Source: Chlorops oryzae
Taxonomy: Eukaryota; Arthropoda; Insecta; Diptera; Chloropidae
Assembly: GCA_020466095.1 (NCBI GenBank)
Contig: CM035806.1
Coordinates: forward strand, 18,212,724-18,276,723
Direction: 5' to 3'
DNA length: 64,000 bases
This document shows positions 1 to 11,841 of this stretch, in pieces. Within the stretch, counting starts at the first letter, position 1. Each line of letters begins with the position of its first letter. Position numbers and translations under genes: made by a program. A model generated the notes under the pieces. The model saw only the letters and a list, made by a program, of their open reading frames with translations, was not told the origin of the DNA and did no database searches.

Positions 1-724
1 AGAAGAGCAGGTGATGATTGGTGTTTGTTGTTCCCCCCTTTAATAGCGAAAAAAGATCAACAAAAACAGCTTTTGTTTATTTTAGTTGTTTTCGCATTAA
101 GCCTATGTGGTCGTTCAACTACATTTCTTTCTTCTTTTTTTTTTCTAGTCAATATGTCTTCTTGTTTATGGTTCTATTGTTTCACGTTTTCTGCCATTAA
201 GCCATTATAATGCGCTGCCACTATCCTAAACAGAAAAAAATAAATAAATAAATAAACTAAAAAAAAAAAAAAATATTAAACTAAAACAATAAACAGCGAA
301 TTACAATTTTATGCCGGCTAGTAGGTAGATAAAATAAAATGTTCATTAAGAAGTCAGAAATTTATTTCAATAATTAATTTTCAATTGAAATTTTTATTTA
401 AACAACCCAATTTAAAGTAAATGCTTCTGAGGAGGTGCTTTTATTCTATGAATTTCTATGAATGCTGCATGCTGCCGGATACTTGTTGCGTAGAGACATG
501 TTGCAATCGCGTGTTAAGCTATGTGTCCATCAAAAATTTTCGCTTTCATACACTAATGCCCGTATTAAAAATGAGACGGAATGCAATCGGAAATTTCATT
601 CGGTTACTTTTTCGTTTGCCTGATTCCAGTTAAAACGAAAGGTAACAAAAAGTACTTTGGAGACTTAAAAAAGTATTATTTTTTGTTAGTGATAGCACTG
701 AAGAAATGAAATAAAGAGACAGAG
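1..724. other. AT-rich stretch, nothing recognised
   Basis: Contains A and T runs and short AATA repeats (about 241-256). The open frames here are short, low in complexity and lack splice or start context. No gene or repeat end was recognised. Confidence 0.6.
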
Positions 725-840
725 TACAGTTGCCAGTTTTTTTTTTGGGGGGGCGAAATATTCTCCTGAATGTCTCAAAACAAGGCATTGATTCCCTAAA
801 AATTGAATTTTGAAATCTTCCAAAACCGAAAACGTGGTCC
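725..840. repeat. Fragment of a CACTGTTGCCAG-ended repeat
   Basis: After an interrupting T/G run, this segment resembles the reverse complement of the inner element at 18707-18921: both carry a GTTGCCAG end, then a stretch around TCTCAAAACAAG, then AATTGAATTTTGAAAT. Only one end is present, so it is a truncated copy. The family is unassigned. Confidence 0.5.
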
Positions 841-859
841 TTTAATGTACATATATGTA

Positions 860-1071
860 TGTATGTATGTATTTTGGAGTGGCTGCCATTTAGGCCGCAT
901 ACCGGGCCCGTTGTGATACCACTAAGGGTTTTTCTTGTGTTTATGTGAGTGTGTGTATGTCTTTTTATGTAGTATTCTCTCGTTAAAGGAGATTTTTTGA
1001 AAAACCAGTGCTGGGCTTGGAACACTACACTCATTTCGCCTGTGCCGGGAATCGAACCTCGGACCCTGGGA
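860..1071 (-). repeat. tRNA-derived SINE copy, 5'-truncated
   Basis: Read on the minus strand it begins in the T-arm part of a tRNA-like head: the B box GGTTCGATTCC lies at 1048-1058. A body of about 170 bp follows, ending in AAATGGCAGCCACTCC and an (ATAC)n tail at 846-871. The same body is at 47774-47989, where target duplications prove retroposition. The 5' tRNA part is shorter than a full tRNA. No duplication was found around this copy. Confidence 0.7.
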
Positions 1072-1220
1072 CCAAAAGAAATAAAGGTAAAAGCTTGAAA
1101 AAAAATTTTTTTTTTGGATAAAAGTGGACACTAACCTTTAGTGTCAAAAGTAATAAGATAACCAATAGGCCTGAATACACCTGAATACGCCTATTGCAAG
1201 TGGGAGTATATCCACATGTA

Positions 1221-1381
1221 TACAGTGTACTCTCTTTTAAGCGGACATCTACGGTACCGATGTGTCCGCTTAACAGAGGTGTGTCCGCTTGAGACGAAAC
1301 TATTTGAGAATCAGGAAGACTAGAGCATTCCCAAAAATTGTCCGCTTAAGAGGAGTGACCGCAAGGAGAGAATACACTGTA
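1221..1381. mobile_element. pogo/Tigger-like MITE (CAGTGTACTCTC ends)
   Basis: A 161-bp element bounded by TACAGTGTACTCTC and its inverted counterpart GAGAATACACTGTA, with TA at both outer edges. The interior repeats GTGTCCGCTTAA motifs, and the whole can fold on itself. Further copies lie at 32834-32996, 63539-63675 and, interrupted, about 41676-42302. CAGT ends with a TA target are typical of Tc1/mariner-pogo elements. It is non-autonomous, with no transposase. Confidence 0.75.
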
Positions 1382-2854
1382 CACATGTATCAAAATAAAA
1401 ACTATGAATAGATTTCACTTAAAGGTACTTAATCGTTCCATTAAAAACAAAACTCTCAACCCAAAGACTCGCCATACAATTTTCTCACTTTGTTAAGTAA
1501 TTTCGATGCTGTCATCACCACCACACATACATACATACACCTACAAACATATAAGTAAGTCGCGTGTGTTCTTTAGCACATTTAATTTACAAGATGTTTA
1601 CATGCACGAAAAAGAAGAATACGAAGATGAGGAAACGAAAGAGACGGCCGAGACGGAAGCAGAAGTAGAAGAATCAAAATCAGAAGCGAAAAGAAAAGAA
1701 AAGAAAAGAAAAGAAAAGAAAGGCATCGAAAGAGAAACTTAAGTGCGTTCGATGGAGTACAATAAAATTTTATGAATTTCCACGAAATCCGTTCAAAAAA
1801 AGTCCGAGGGCTTGTCCTTTTACAAATTCTCCTCTTGTCGTTTCTTCTGGTTGTTTCTTCTGGTCGTTTCTTCTTGTCGCTTCTTCTTGCTCCTGTTAAT
1901 GCATTAAACGTTTTTATCGTGACCCATTTACGTTGAAAAGCGATAATATTCAAGACGATATATGTAACGACTCGATTTCTTCTCTTTTTTTTATGTTTCA
2001 ATCAAAATATTGAAAAACGAACAATAAAAGAGACAGAGAGAGAGAGAGAGAGAGAGATAGTGGAAGAGAAAGGAAGAGATAAGTAAAAATTCCACTCAGA
2101 GTTAATGAAATTACATATCCTTATTGAGTACCCATGGCTCTAAGGGTTCCTGTCAATTTAGTTCCCTCATCTCAAATATGTTTCCTCGCTTCAAAAGGTA
2201 ACAACATATCTCAAACGATACGGGTCAAGTATGGTATCTTTCTCTCTCTCTATATCTCTCTCTCTCTCTCTGTCTCTTGGTGTGTATTTTGTAGTCTTTT
2301 ATCTGGAAATTTTGAAGCCGATTTCTTGAATTTCGATTTCGGTGCGATCGTCGACTCGACACTTATTATCTCATCATGTCACTCGAGTGCATTAATTTTG
2401 TGTACTCCTGCACTTGAGAGATTGTTATGGCAACATTTGTTTCTGTCTTTTGTCTTTTGTTTTTCATTTTTTCAACTTTATTTTTCCACTTTCTTAATAA
2501 TTCTCGTGTATTTTCCATTGTTCGCTGATTAATATATTTCCTTTCACATCTCGACCATAATTAATTTCGCACACTTTTTCTGACACAAATGACTTAAATA
2601 TTCAATACGTGACGCTGGTTCATGCCATGGAAAAACGTTCTTTTTTGTTTTGCTTCTCTTTTTTCTCACACATAGCCTCGTAAATTGAACGCAGAAATAA
2701 AATAAATATATATGTATATATGTATACATGAAGACCCAGCGCACTTAGCCTCGCCTCCGAAGAAAGTACTTATTGTGTTAAAAATCAATAGCTTAAAACT
2801 AGCACCAACAAAAAAATTAGGTTAAGCAACTAAAGCTCCCTCTCGCACCCCTAT
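1382..2854. other. Non-coding stretch with short simple repeats
   Basis: Includes (AAAAG)n at about 1687-1716, (GA)n at 2033-2057 and (CT)n at about 2249-2272. No exon with credible splice context or repeat end was seen. Confidence 0.6.
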
Positions 2855-3345
2855 TCACCCTCTCTCTCTCTCTCTCTCCCTTTTCCTCTCTTTCCCTCTC
2901 TTTCCCTCTCTTTCCCTCTCTTTCCCTCTCTTTACCTCTCTTTCCCTCTCTTTACTTTTCTCTTTCCCTCTCTTTACCTCTTTCCCTCTCTTTACTTTTC
3001 TCTTTCCCTCTCTTTCCTTCTCTTTGCCACTCTTTACCTCTCTTTCCCTCTCTTTCCCTCTCTTTCCCTCTCTTTCCCTCTCTTTCCCTCTCTTTCCCTC
3101 TCTTTCCCTCTCTTTCCCTCTCTTTCCCACGTTCCCTCTCTCCATCACTATATATCTCTCTCCCTCACTTTCGCTCTCTTTACCACTCTTTCCCTCTCTT
3201 TCCCTCTCTTTCCCTCTCTTTCCCTCTCTTTCCCTCTCTTTCCCTCTCTTTCCCTCTCTTTCCCTCTCTTTCCCTCTCTTTACCTCTCTTTTCCTCTCTT
3301 TTTCTCTCTTTTCCTCTCTTTCCCTCTCTTTCCGACTCTTTCAAC
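2855..3345. repeat. Decamer pyrimidine satellite (TCTCTTTCCC)n
   Basis: Nearly pure plus-strand pyrimidine made of tandem 10-bp units TCTCTTTCCC, with near-exact runs at about 3037-3126 and 3188-3280 and degenerate units to either side (TTTACC, TTTTCC variants). A 50-bp interruption lies at about 3127-3177. Long open frames through it on both strands are artefacts of the repeat. Confidence 0.95.
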
Positions 3346-4613
3346 GTCTTGCTGCCCCATTTTTCGCATTAAAAAGCAGCCTATATCCTTTCTCAGGCTC
3401 TAGACTATGTCCGTGCCAAACTTCATTTAAATGTGTTCAGTAGTTTAGGCGTTATTGCGTTTATTGTGTACATATAAAGTTAGCTGCAGGTTGATTTCAA
3501 GGACTCGACGATACTCGGGTTTCGCATCACAATCCCAAAATTGTATCGCAACACTATCAAAATGTATATATGTAAGAATTGCCTAATAATTCAGAAACAT
3601 GTCAACAAAGGAAAATTTTTTTCGAGTCAAAGTTATTAGATCAAGGAAGGTGGTGTTGGGTTTTTTGGTAACTTTCGATTGTCTTTGAACAGTTTATTTT
3701 CATTTCATCACTTCAGAGCCCTTTTTTTTAATGATGGGATTAGAGTAATGATGGCCATCCAAATTAACCCGATTAAATAGCGATGATAATATTATTATTC
3801 ATTGCTTATTCTGATCCGATATGAATTGACTTCGTTCCTGCTTTCCTTCATTGTGCCTTTCTTCGTCGTAGGCGTTGAGCAATCATTTTATTATTATCTA
3901 TTATTCTTACAATTTGTAAAGCATCAAATTTCCATTTTCATTAATAGCTGTCAATAAAGCCGTTGATTGATTTGCAGATAAAAGCCAAGAAGAAGTGCGG
4001 CAAAATGTATGTATGTATGTATGTACTTGTGTATGAACATATCTTCATAGTTCATAAATTACGTCGAAACGTAGCTTAAGGTAATAATCGATGATCTCAG
4101 ATAATTTGCACATGTTTGTAAGTACAAAATAAAGAATTCAGCAAGACAAAGAATCTTAATTTTATTTTTTCTTCTTTTCTTTTTAGGAAAGGAAAAACAG
4201 TTTTTCTATAGAAGCAAAATTAAAGTATTTCAAGAAGAAAAAACTCAAGGCAAATCAAGTCTCGTTGATGCGAATTTTTATGCAAAAAATAAAAGTTGTT
4301 TTTATTTATTAAATGTGAAAAAATAAAAAGAAAAAAAACCGACTAAATCTCTAAAAGAAAAAAGAGTTTGCGAAAAATAAGCGAAATCAAAGAAAACAAG
4401 TTCTGAACATTTCAACATCGAAACGAACCATGTCTGAATCAAAAAACCAAAAAAAAAAAAGAACAAGAGAAAATATAAATAAGATAAAGCAAATAAAATT
4501 TAACAAATAAAATAAAATAAAATAAAGTTCAGAAAAGAAAACGAAATGAAATGCATGAAATCGCCGCGCTGAAGCGTGTTTGTTACACCGATGCAATTGT
4601 AGCCGAAATGTTA
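3346..4613. other. AT-rich stretch, nothing recognised
   Basis: Holds a short (ATGT)n microsatellite at about 4004-4024 and A-rich runs. No coding exon, RNA gene or repeat boundary could be supported. Confidence 0.55.
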
Positions 4614-4748
4614 CCCTACAGTAAATGCGAGGCAAATTGACCACTTTGTCACCACTGTCATTCTATAGACATACTAAGTCAACGAGGATGTCTACAGTTC
4701 AATTTTCTCGAGCATTCATATTATTTATTTGCAGCACGAAAATCAGAA

Positions 4749-4828
4749 GGCTCCGCTGCTTAATGGTTAGCATGTCCGATCATCAATCCGAAGGCTTCTG
4801 TTCGAATCCCCGGGAAGTCGAGAAGAAG
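4749..4828 (+). other. tRNA-like module (A and B box) inside a TIR element
   Basis: TGCTTAATGGTTAGC (4757-4771) matches a tRNA D-arm/A box, and GTTCGAATCCC (4800-4810) is a perfect B box. Spacing is tRNA-like, but the acceptor and anticodon stems do not pair convincingly, so this is not a functional tRNA gene. The same module is on the minus strand at 32427-32499. It could serve as an internal Pol III promoter or be the remnant of a tRNA-derived SINE. Confidence 0.65.
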
Positions 4829-5071
4829 TGAAAAAAATCGTAAAATTCTGAGGATTATTCTCATGAATTATTATGGGTGAAAAGTGAGAATGAAAAGTTT
4901 CCGTTCGGAATTCTCTCGAATGCTTTTAAAAGCTTCGTGCGAAAATTCCTATGAATTATATTTTTAATAATTTAATTTTTTCGCACAAATTCGTTGTGAT
5001 AACACGTATGTATAATGAATGGGAAAACAAAGTAAACCGGAAACTGACAAAACGACACAGACATTAATCAC

Positions 5072-5145
5072 CTTAGCTGAGAGCCGAACCCAGGGCCTCT
5101 CGCTTCGTAAATTAACATCTCAGCTAACTACGGCACAGAGGCCGA
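5072..5145 (-). other. tRNA-like module, opposite to the first
   Basis: On the minus strand, TGCCGTAGTTAGCTGAGAT resembles an A box, and about 40 nt later TGGGTTCGGCTC resembles a B box (5081-5093). A related, better-preserved A box is in the minus-strand fragment at 8381-8450. It faces the plus-strand module at 4749-4828, so the two are convergent. Confidence 0.55.
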
Positions 5146-5397
5146 CTTTAACGCCGTTAGATACCTTAGTCCAGTCGATAGTCCAGACTCTTCACACTGA
5201 GCCATCCCAGCTCTGCACTCGTCGCTTTCCGTTTACGTACCTAAGCCAATGCGCTGCCTCTTGTGTCCTCTCGCACATATGCCCGTACAAAGTGTCAATA
5301 GGAGAATGCAATGGCGCGGGTACAGTTGGTCACTAGTACTGGTGCCGGACGAACTAGTGACATATTGAATTAGTCATTAAAGACACTTACTGCAGGG

Positions 5398-7133
5398 CAA
5401 AGCAAACATTGCATATTGCACTCAGCACAGCATGCTGTCGAAACATGCCTCGACGTGTACATATGTACATACATGTATACAGCATACCTACATAGCTATC
5501 GGTATAAATTCTTTGTTGCCGATGGAAAATCAACTCGACTTCAATATCAAAGACGCGTCAAACAAGATTTTCAAATGTGAGACTTGAGGAGAGTAAACTT
5601 AACCCAGAAAGTTGCAACGAATGAAGGCAATAAAAAGAAACATTTCGTTGTTTTTTTTTTCTTTTCCTTTTCTTGTTTCAATTAAAAATAAAAGATAAAT
5701 TGCAAGACAAAAAAAAAAAAAAAAAAAAAAAAAAAATGCGAAAATCAAAATGAGAGAAAAAGAAAACACAAGTGCCGACATGCAACATGCCTTTTATCTT
5801 TTATCTGCAATATCAGTGTCGTGCGCCTTTCGCATCTAGAAAACGCTTGCATTTTCCATTTGGTTTGCTTCAATTATTTCTATCTTTTTGTTGTTGTCTG
5901 TTTTTTTTTTTTTTGTTTTCTTTTTCGATTTCAATTTTAATTTTAATTTTTTCTGTCTTTCTTTTGATTTCTTGTTTTTCTCCATTGCACTTCGTATGGC
6001 TGGTTGGTTGTTCGCTCGTTCGTTCGTTCGTTCGTTCGAAAATTAACAGTTCAAGTTCGCACAAATTATAGCTAAGGAATTGTTGTATCTGCATCGTTGG
6101 CTTCGCACGCTTGATTAGAGGGGCACGCAGGAGGGGAAGGCCAGAGACATGCATCTTAAAGTCATGGCACAAATGTTGGCCACATGTTCGAAAGTTGTTT
6201 ATGTTGTCTTGATTGCCGTCGTGTTTTGTTGTTGTTGTTGCTGCTGCTGTTGTGGCTGTATTTTTTTCTAATTTCGAAACCTTTTCCATTTTCTTTTCGA
6301 TCTTTCTTTATTTTTCTTATATTTTTTATATATGCATATATTTTTTTTTTGCAATTATTTTTTATTTTTTCTCTCTAATTTTTTTTTTTTTTTTTTTTGC
6401 ATTTGATTGATCAATCATAATTTTGCTACGCTGCGTTAACGCGGAAAATCGGTTCGGCGCTGGCGGGCAATTTCTCTTTTGTTTAGCGTGTGGTTTTCAT
6501 CATTTAGAAAGTGAAATGTTTGTGACATATTTAGAAGGCGCGAATGGATGGAAAATCAATTATTTCCATAACAAGAATATTCGTATGGAAAATAATTAAA
6601 AGTAATTTGCCACAAAATGAAAACGGCATGCTCTTTTTACGGTCATGTCGTACATTAATTGCCTCAAAAAAGGCAAACGTTTTCATTAAAAGGATTTATA
6701 AGAAAAGAAAAAAAAAAAAAAAATAAAATAAAAATTCCTTTGACGCTCGAAATGACCTTCTAGGGCAGATGTAACTAAAGGCCACTTCAAAAAGGCAATT
6801 TTCGCGTTCAATTTATTTTGTGGTTGAACCCCTCTGCATTTAACAAAATAATAATGTTCGAAATAAAAAACAAAAACAAACCATCGCCTCAATTTGAACT
6901 CAAAGCTTTCCAGCAAAGCCCTTCATTCAATTAACATATGGAATACTTCTCAGAAGGTTAGAAAGAAACAGTTTTTATAAATTGCAACTTTTCATTCTGA
7001 TTTGAATACTTTCGTAATAATTACTTAATTACACTAACTTATAGACCTCAAAGGACATTCAAATATCATGATGACGTACATACATACATATGTACATACA
7101 TACAGACGGTGCTGACCGCCCAGGCCCAATACT
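5398..7133. other. AT-rich stretch with homopolymers
   Basis: Contains a poly(A) run at about 5709-5736, (CGTT)n at about 6012-6038, a TTG/CTG trinucleotide run at about 6225-6252, and T runs near 5908, 6345 and 6380. Open frames are low in complexity. Nothing else recognised. Confidence 0.55.
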
Positions 7134-7141
7134 CTCAGTGC

Positions 7142-7792
7142 TAGAGCTGTAAAAATGCTCAAATTTACTCTAGTGTAATCGTTATTTTTGGTCAAGTAAT
7201 CGCTACTAAGTACTCGTTATTAAGTACTCGTTACTAAGTACTCGTTACTAAGTACTCGTTACTAAGTACTCGTTACTAAGTACTCGTTACTAAGTACTCG
7301 TTACTAAGTACTCGTTACTAAGTACTCGTTACTAAGTACTCGTTACTAAGAAGTCGTTACTAAGTAGTCGGTACAAAGTAGTCGGAAATAAGTAGTCGGT
7401 ACTAAGAACTCGTTACTACGTACTCGCTATTGCATACTCGTTACTACGTAATCATTACTGCGTACTCGTTTCTATGTAATCGTTACATTTTTTAAATTTT
7501 GCAGGAATAAAACAATGTTGATAAAGTTATCAAAACTCCCTCATGCACCTTGTACCTTTCTCCCAGTATTTAGTAATCAAATATCAACTCAACTCAACTC
7601 AATCTACTACCATTCTATTTTGCGGAACCATTATTTTGGTAGGTACTTAATTTCTTCGGCAACCATCAGTTGGCATGTGTGCAAAATAAGGACTAGTAAC
7701 GAGATACTTCTGATCAGTAACGAGTCGTTATTGATTACTGACTACAGTAATCGTTACTTTTTACCGAATAGTAACGAAATTTTACAGCTCCG
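7142..7792. mobile_element. hAT-type MITE with a 14-bp tandem array
   Basis: A 651-bp element bounded by an exact 8-bp duplication CTCAGTGC (7134-7141 and 7793-7800). Its ends TAGAGCTGTAAAA and TTTTACAGCTCCG form a hAT-like TIR. The left half is a tandem array of ACTAAGTACTCGTT (see separate entry), and the right end also has several GTAACGA motifs. There is no transposase, so mobility would have to come from another hAT. Confidence 0.85.
7188..7490. repeat. 14-bp tandem repeat ACTAAGTACTCGTT
   Basis: About ten near-identical units from 7200 to 7345, then decaying units (AAGTAGTCGG, ACTACGTACTCG) to 7490. It is internal to the hAT-type element and plausibly an expanded transposase-binding motif, because the same GTTAC/GTAAC words recur at the other end. 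Confidence 0.9.
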
Positions 7793-7800
7793 CTCAGTGC

Positions 7801-8380
7801 TCATTTCTTTTGTGTAAAAGTCATAGCTATGCCAGGAGCATAGGACTAGCTCTTCCCACTGGTGCCTTCTGCCCTAAGGTAATACAATATTTCTGGCCTG
7901 AATGTTAAGGCAAATGCATGATATCCAGCAAAGTCCCCTGATTTCCTGATTTTTTAACCGATGTCATAGGAAAATCAGGCCTTAGATATTAGCCCTGAGG
8001 CAGGCCTGACTGCTCTATATTGTATTGCATCCATTGGAGTAAATATCCTCATATGGACACTGTCTATTTTTCTTATTTTGCTTCTCTTAAGGCTCTTTTC
8101 TTGGAGAGAATTCCATACGTTTTGCTTTAATGACTTCAAGAAAAAAAAAAAAAAAAAAAACAACGAAAGCAACGAAACCATTTCGGAGCTAACCGAGATG
8201 AGTTTCATGTTCTAGAGAATTGATCATGCCTTGATTGGTTGATGTGTAAGTGCTGCTGCCAACATACAGGGTGTCACACTAAAGCCTCATATGGGCCCCT
8301 ATGTATAACCACGATTAATGGGGAAAATAAAGAAGAACAGAAACATAAAAAACGACACAACTAAAATCCACGATCTCAGC
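7801..8380. other. No gene seen; possible TIR-element end
   Basis: Unique-looking AT-rich sequence with an A run at about 8140-8160. TACAGGGTGTCACAC near 8265 resembles a Tc1/mariner-type terminus, but no partner end was found. Confidence 0.4.
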
Positions 8381-8450
8381 TGGGAATTTGACCGAGAGCC
8401 TCTCGCTTCGTAAATCGGGATCTCAACCAACTACGCCACGGAGGCTGACT
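8381..8450 (-). other. tRNA-like module related to the second module of the 4614 element
   Basis: The minus strand has TGGCGTAGTTGG (8427-8438, a good A box) and GGTCAAATTCC (8383-8393, B-box-like), about 33 nt apart. Between them is CGATTTACGAAGCGAGAGG, closely matching the module at 5072-5145. Flanking AACGACACAA on the left is also shared, so this is a fragment of the same repeat rather than an independent tRNA. Confidence 0.55.
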
Positions 8451-10850
8451 TCGTCATGCCTTAATGATTCCGAAAACGATCTCTAAACGACAAGTGAAAT
8501 GATTTATTTGAGATTCAAAAAAAAAAAAAGCAAAAAAGATAGGAAAGTTTAAACAAAAAAAATTCCTTCAAAAGGAGTTTAACGGTTTTTTTTTTTTTTT
8601 GGTTTTTTTTCCAAGAATTCCAAGTACCTGTTACTCTCGAAGGCGCAGGCTTTGAAAACCAAAATAAATTCCTATCGATTCGATACAATCGTTCATGCAG
8701 AACACATGTTCAAATGGAAAGGAATAGCCAATAATTCTCAACACATAGCACATGGAAAACTCCAAGGGCAAACATCCCTTAAAATCTCTATAGATAATCC
8801 CTAAATGTGTATTTATACATACACACAAACATGCAGAGAAAAAAGAGAATCTTCCGCATGGATTTTTGGAGTCCTTTTTCATAATTTTCGGCGTGCACAC
8901 TGCACAATCATTGGAAAGATAACAAAACAGAAAAAGAAACGACAAAAAAGAAATGCTAACAGGTCAAAAAATTCAACCACTTTTTTTCGTTTTTTTTTTT
9001 TGTTATTGTCGGAAATCAGTCATTTAGTCAGTCAGTCATTGAGTCATTGAGTCAGCTCGTTGTGCGGTGCGATGTGCCGCGTAGCCTGGCCTGACGCAGT
9101 GGAGTCCATTTTTCGAGCTGGTGCTGCTGCAAATCGTCGCTTTCTAGCACATTTCCTCATGCATGTTGTTGCAACTTGAATGATTGTAAATCATTTTGTC
9201 GGTCCGTTTGTTTTACCGTCCATCTTCCTGCCGATGTGTGTGCGTCCTTATCTATAAGTACATACATTGTACCTGCGTGCAATGATTTCCAATTTTGTGC
9301 TTAAAAGGCAAAACGCAGACTTGTCTAGATCAAAGCAAAAGTGTTTTCAAGCAACATGGAAGCGTAGATAAAACCGTTTATATAGCATTTATTTATGTGC
9401 GTACATAATCTTCTTCTTCTTGGTTTTTTTTTTTTTTTTGACATTTTTTTACATATATGTACAATATTGATGTGTTCATGAAAAACGAATTGACTCCAGC
9501 ATGAAGCCGACTGTGAACGTGAACTTGAACGTTTTGGGTTCACGGATGCGGAATTTATTTGGCGATTTCGTCAAAGTCTCAAATCGTGGGACGGATTTCA
9601 AGCGGTTTTTATGCACAATCACATAATCGATTAGATGCTTAGATATTTATTTTTTGTTTTTTTTTTTGTAATAAACAAAATTAACGTGGGTAGAGAGGTA
9701 CTTTACAGCATGTTATGTCATGTTCTTATAATGTTCTTACAATGTTATAAAGTCACAGGAGAAAAACTCGCATGAGTTGAGTTGAATGTAAAAAAAAAAA
9801 AAGAAAAGGAAATGGAAATGATTTCATTGTGGGGACAAAAATTTTGATAAACGAGTTCGTTGCAAAGAGCTTCGATAGTAGGTACATATTAGCGATTTAA
9901 TTTTCCGATTTAATATCGACGAATGTATTTATACGAGATTTAAGCAACAGCAACAAAAAGGTTATAGTCCATCGTCGCATGTTTCGAAGTTTAAATTTAA
10001 ATTTTGCGGAAATTTTATAAAACAACAATAGAACACAATGAATAAATAAATAAGTATAGAGTCTTAATAAAACAATACATGAATAATGATATATGGGGCG
10101 GGGAATTGTTCCATATTGGAACTTGGCATCGCATGACAATTAGCCACTAATTCTCTTTGCTTAATTCAAATTTATTGCCAAAAGTAACAAAGGCGAAACG
10201 AAAACAAACACAAAATGAAAAAATAAATAATTAAATAAATAAATAAATAAATAAATAAAAAAAAACTCGAAGATTTATGGATTGTTGGGGAAACTTTCTA
10301 ATCGCAAAATAATTCAGCTTAATTTAAAAGTTTTAATGAAGCTATAATGCATGCTTTTTGGCTAGCTTAATATCAATTATGATTCATGTCCATATGTAAG
10401 TACATACATACATACGGATGTATTGTGAATGAAGTAATTGAGTTCTTTCCATGAATCGAGCATTTTGAAAATCACACAAGTATTTATCGATCGTTTTGAG
10501 CGTGAGCTTCTTACATTCTGCTTTTTTCTTCTTTTGTTCCTACTCTGACATTGAAAAAAAAAAAAAAAAAAAAAAAACAGAAGATTCTCTCATATCTTAA
10601 ATATCGACTCATTTAATCGATAATCGGACACAATGATGTTGTTAAACCGTATAACTTGACTATTCTTTTCTGATTCCTTGCATTTTGGGTTCGGATGGGG
10701 AAACCCCAACGCTGCCACCTGAGTGCAGAGGCTGGTTTTTTGAAACGAGAAACAAGTTTTGTCTTTTAAAAAAATAGACAAGAAGGAGCGGACATTTTTT
10801 TGTTTTTTTTTTGAAAAATATGTATTTCTAATGGTAAGAATATCTTGCAA
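8451..10850. other. Long AT-rich stretch, nothing recognised
   Basis: Holds scattered A/T homopolymers, CAGTCAGTCATT repeats near 9020-9055, ACATACATAC microsatellites and (AATA)n at about 10222-10258. No coding or RNA gene could be supported. Confidence 0.5.
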
Positions 10851-10854
10851 AAGA

Positions 10855-11700
10855 AGTATCTTTTGTAAGAGGTATGTATCTTCCATAAGCAGTTTTTTTA
10901 TATGAAAATTTTTCATACGAAGAGTCTTTTATGAGAAGTATCTTTTATTAGAAGTCCCTTTTGTAAGAGGTATGTTTCTTTCATAAGATACTTCTTCTTA
11001 AAAGTATCTTTTCTAGGAATTACCTTTTACAGGGAGGATCTTTCACATGAAGTATTTTTGATTTTAATTATATTCTATAGGAATGAAGTAAATTTTATGA
11101 GAATTAACTTTTTTCAGAAATATCTTTAATGAGAAGAAGAACCTTTTATGAGAAGATATATCTTTTATTACAATATTCGATAGGAAGTTTGTATCTTTAA
11201 TAAGAAATACACTTAATAAGAAGTATCTTTTACAATGTTATTAAGTATCTTTTCTAAAAAGTATCTTTTCTATAATTTCTCTTTTACAGCGTGTATCTTT
11301 CATATGAAGTATCTTTTATTACAATTATAATCTATAGGAAGGATATATGTATATTTTATCAGAATTAACTGTTTTGAAAAGTATCTTTTATGAGAAGAAG
11401 TATCTTTTATGAGAAGAAGTATCTTTTATGAGAAGATATATCTTTTATTACAATTAGATTCGATAGGTCGTATGTATCTTTTATAAGAAATACTTTTTAT
11501 AAAAAGTACCTTTTATAATGTAATTATAAAAATAAAATAAAAATAAAAAGAGATTCTAATTTTTTAAAAAGTATCTTTTCTAATATTTCTCTTTTACAAG
11601 GAATTTTTTTTTGTCATATGAAGTACAATATCTTTGATTTTAATTTAATTCTATAGGAAGTATCTTTTGTATGAAATAATTTTTAAAGATAATGTATTTA
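10855..11700. repeat. Degenerate tandem array around AAGTATCTTTTATGAG
   Basis: Imperfect repeats of a 16-18-bp unit (AGAAGTATCTTTTATGAG and variants, with interspersed ATTACAATTATATTCTATAGG) run for about 850 bp. Three nearly exact consecutive units lie at about 11380-11445. It is an old, diverged satellite. Its outer edges are approximate. Confidence 0.75.
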
Positions 11701-11841
11701 AAATTTCTCTCCTATACATTACTCCTTCGGGGAAAATCTCTTATGAATTTCGCTCTAGAAAACCCTTAATTTTTCTCCTCAGAAAATACTAAAACAAAAA
11801 AAGATATCCATAAAAATAATAAATAATAATTATAATAAATA

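Larger units (their letters stand above)
4614..5397. mobile_element. CCCTACAG/CTGCAGGG TIR element with two tRNA-like modules
   Basis: A 784-bp element starting CCCTACAGTAAATG and ending CACTTACTGCAGGG (inverted, imperfect). Left flank TA; right flank CA, a likely decayed TA. An inverted second copy is at 31858-32635. It contains a plus-strand tRNA-like module (about 4749-4828) and a minus-strand one (about 5072-5145). Near the right end, AATGCAATGGCGCGGG and ACTAGTACTGG match subterminal motifs of the elements at 11842, 49896, 60728 and 62634. No transposase frame. The superfamily is not identified. Confidence 0.75.
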
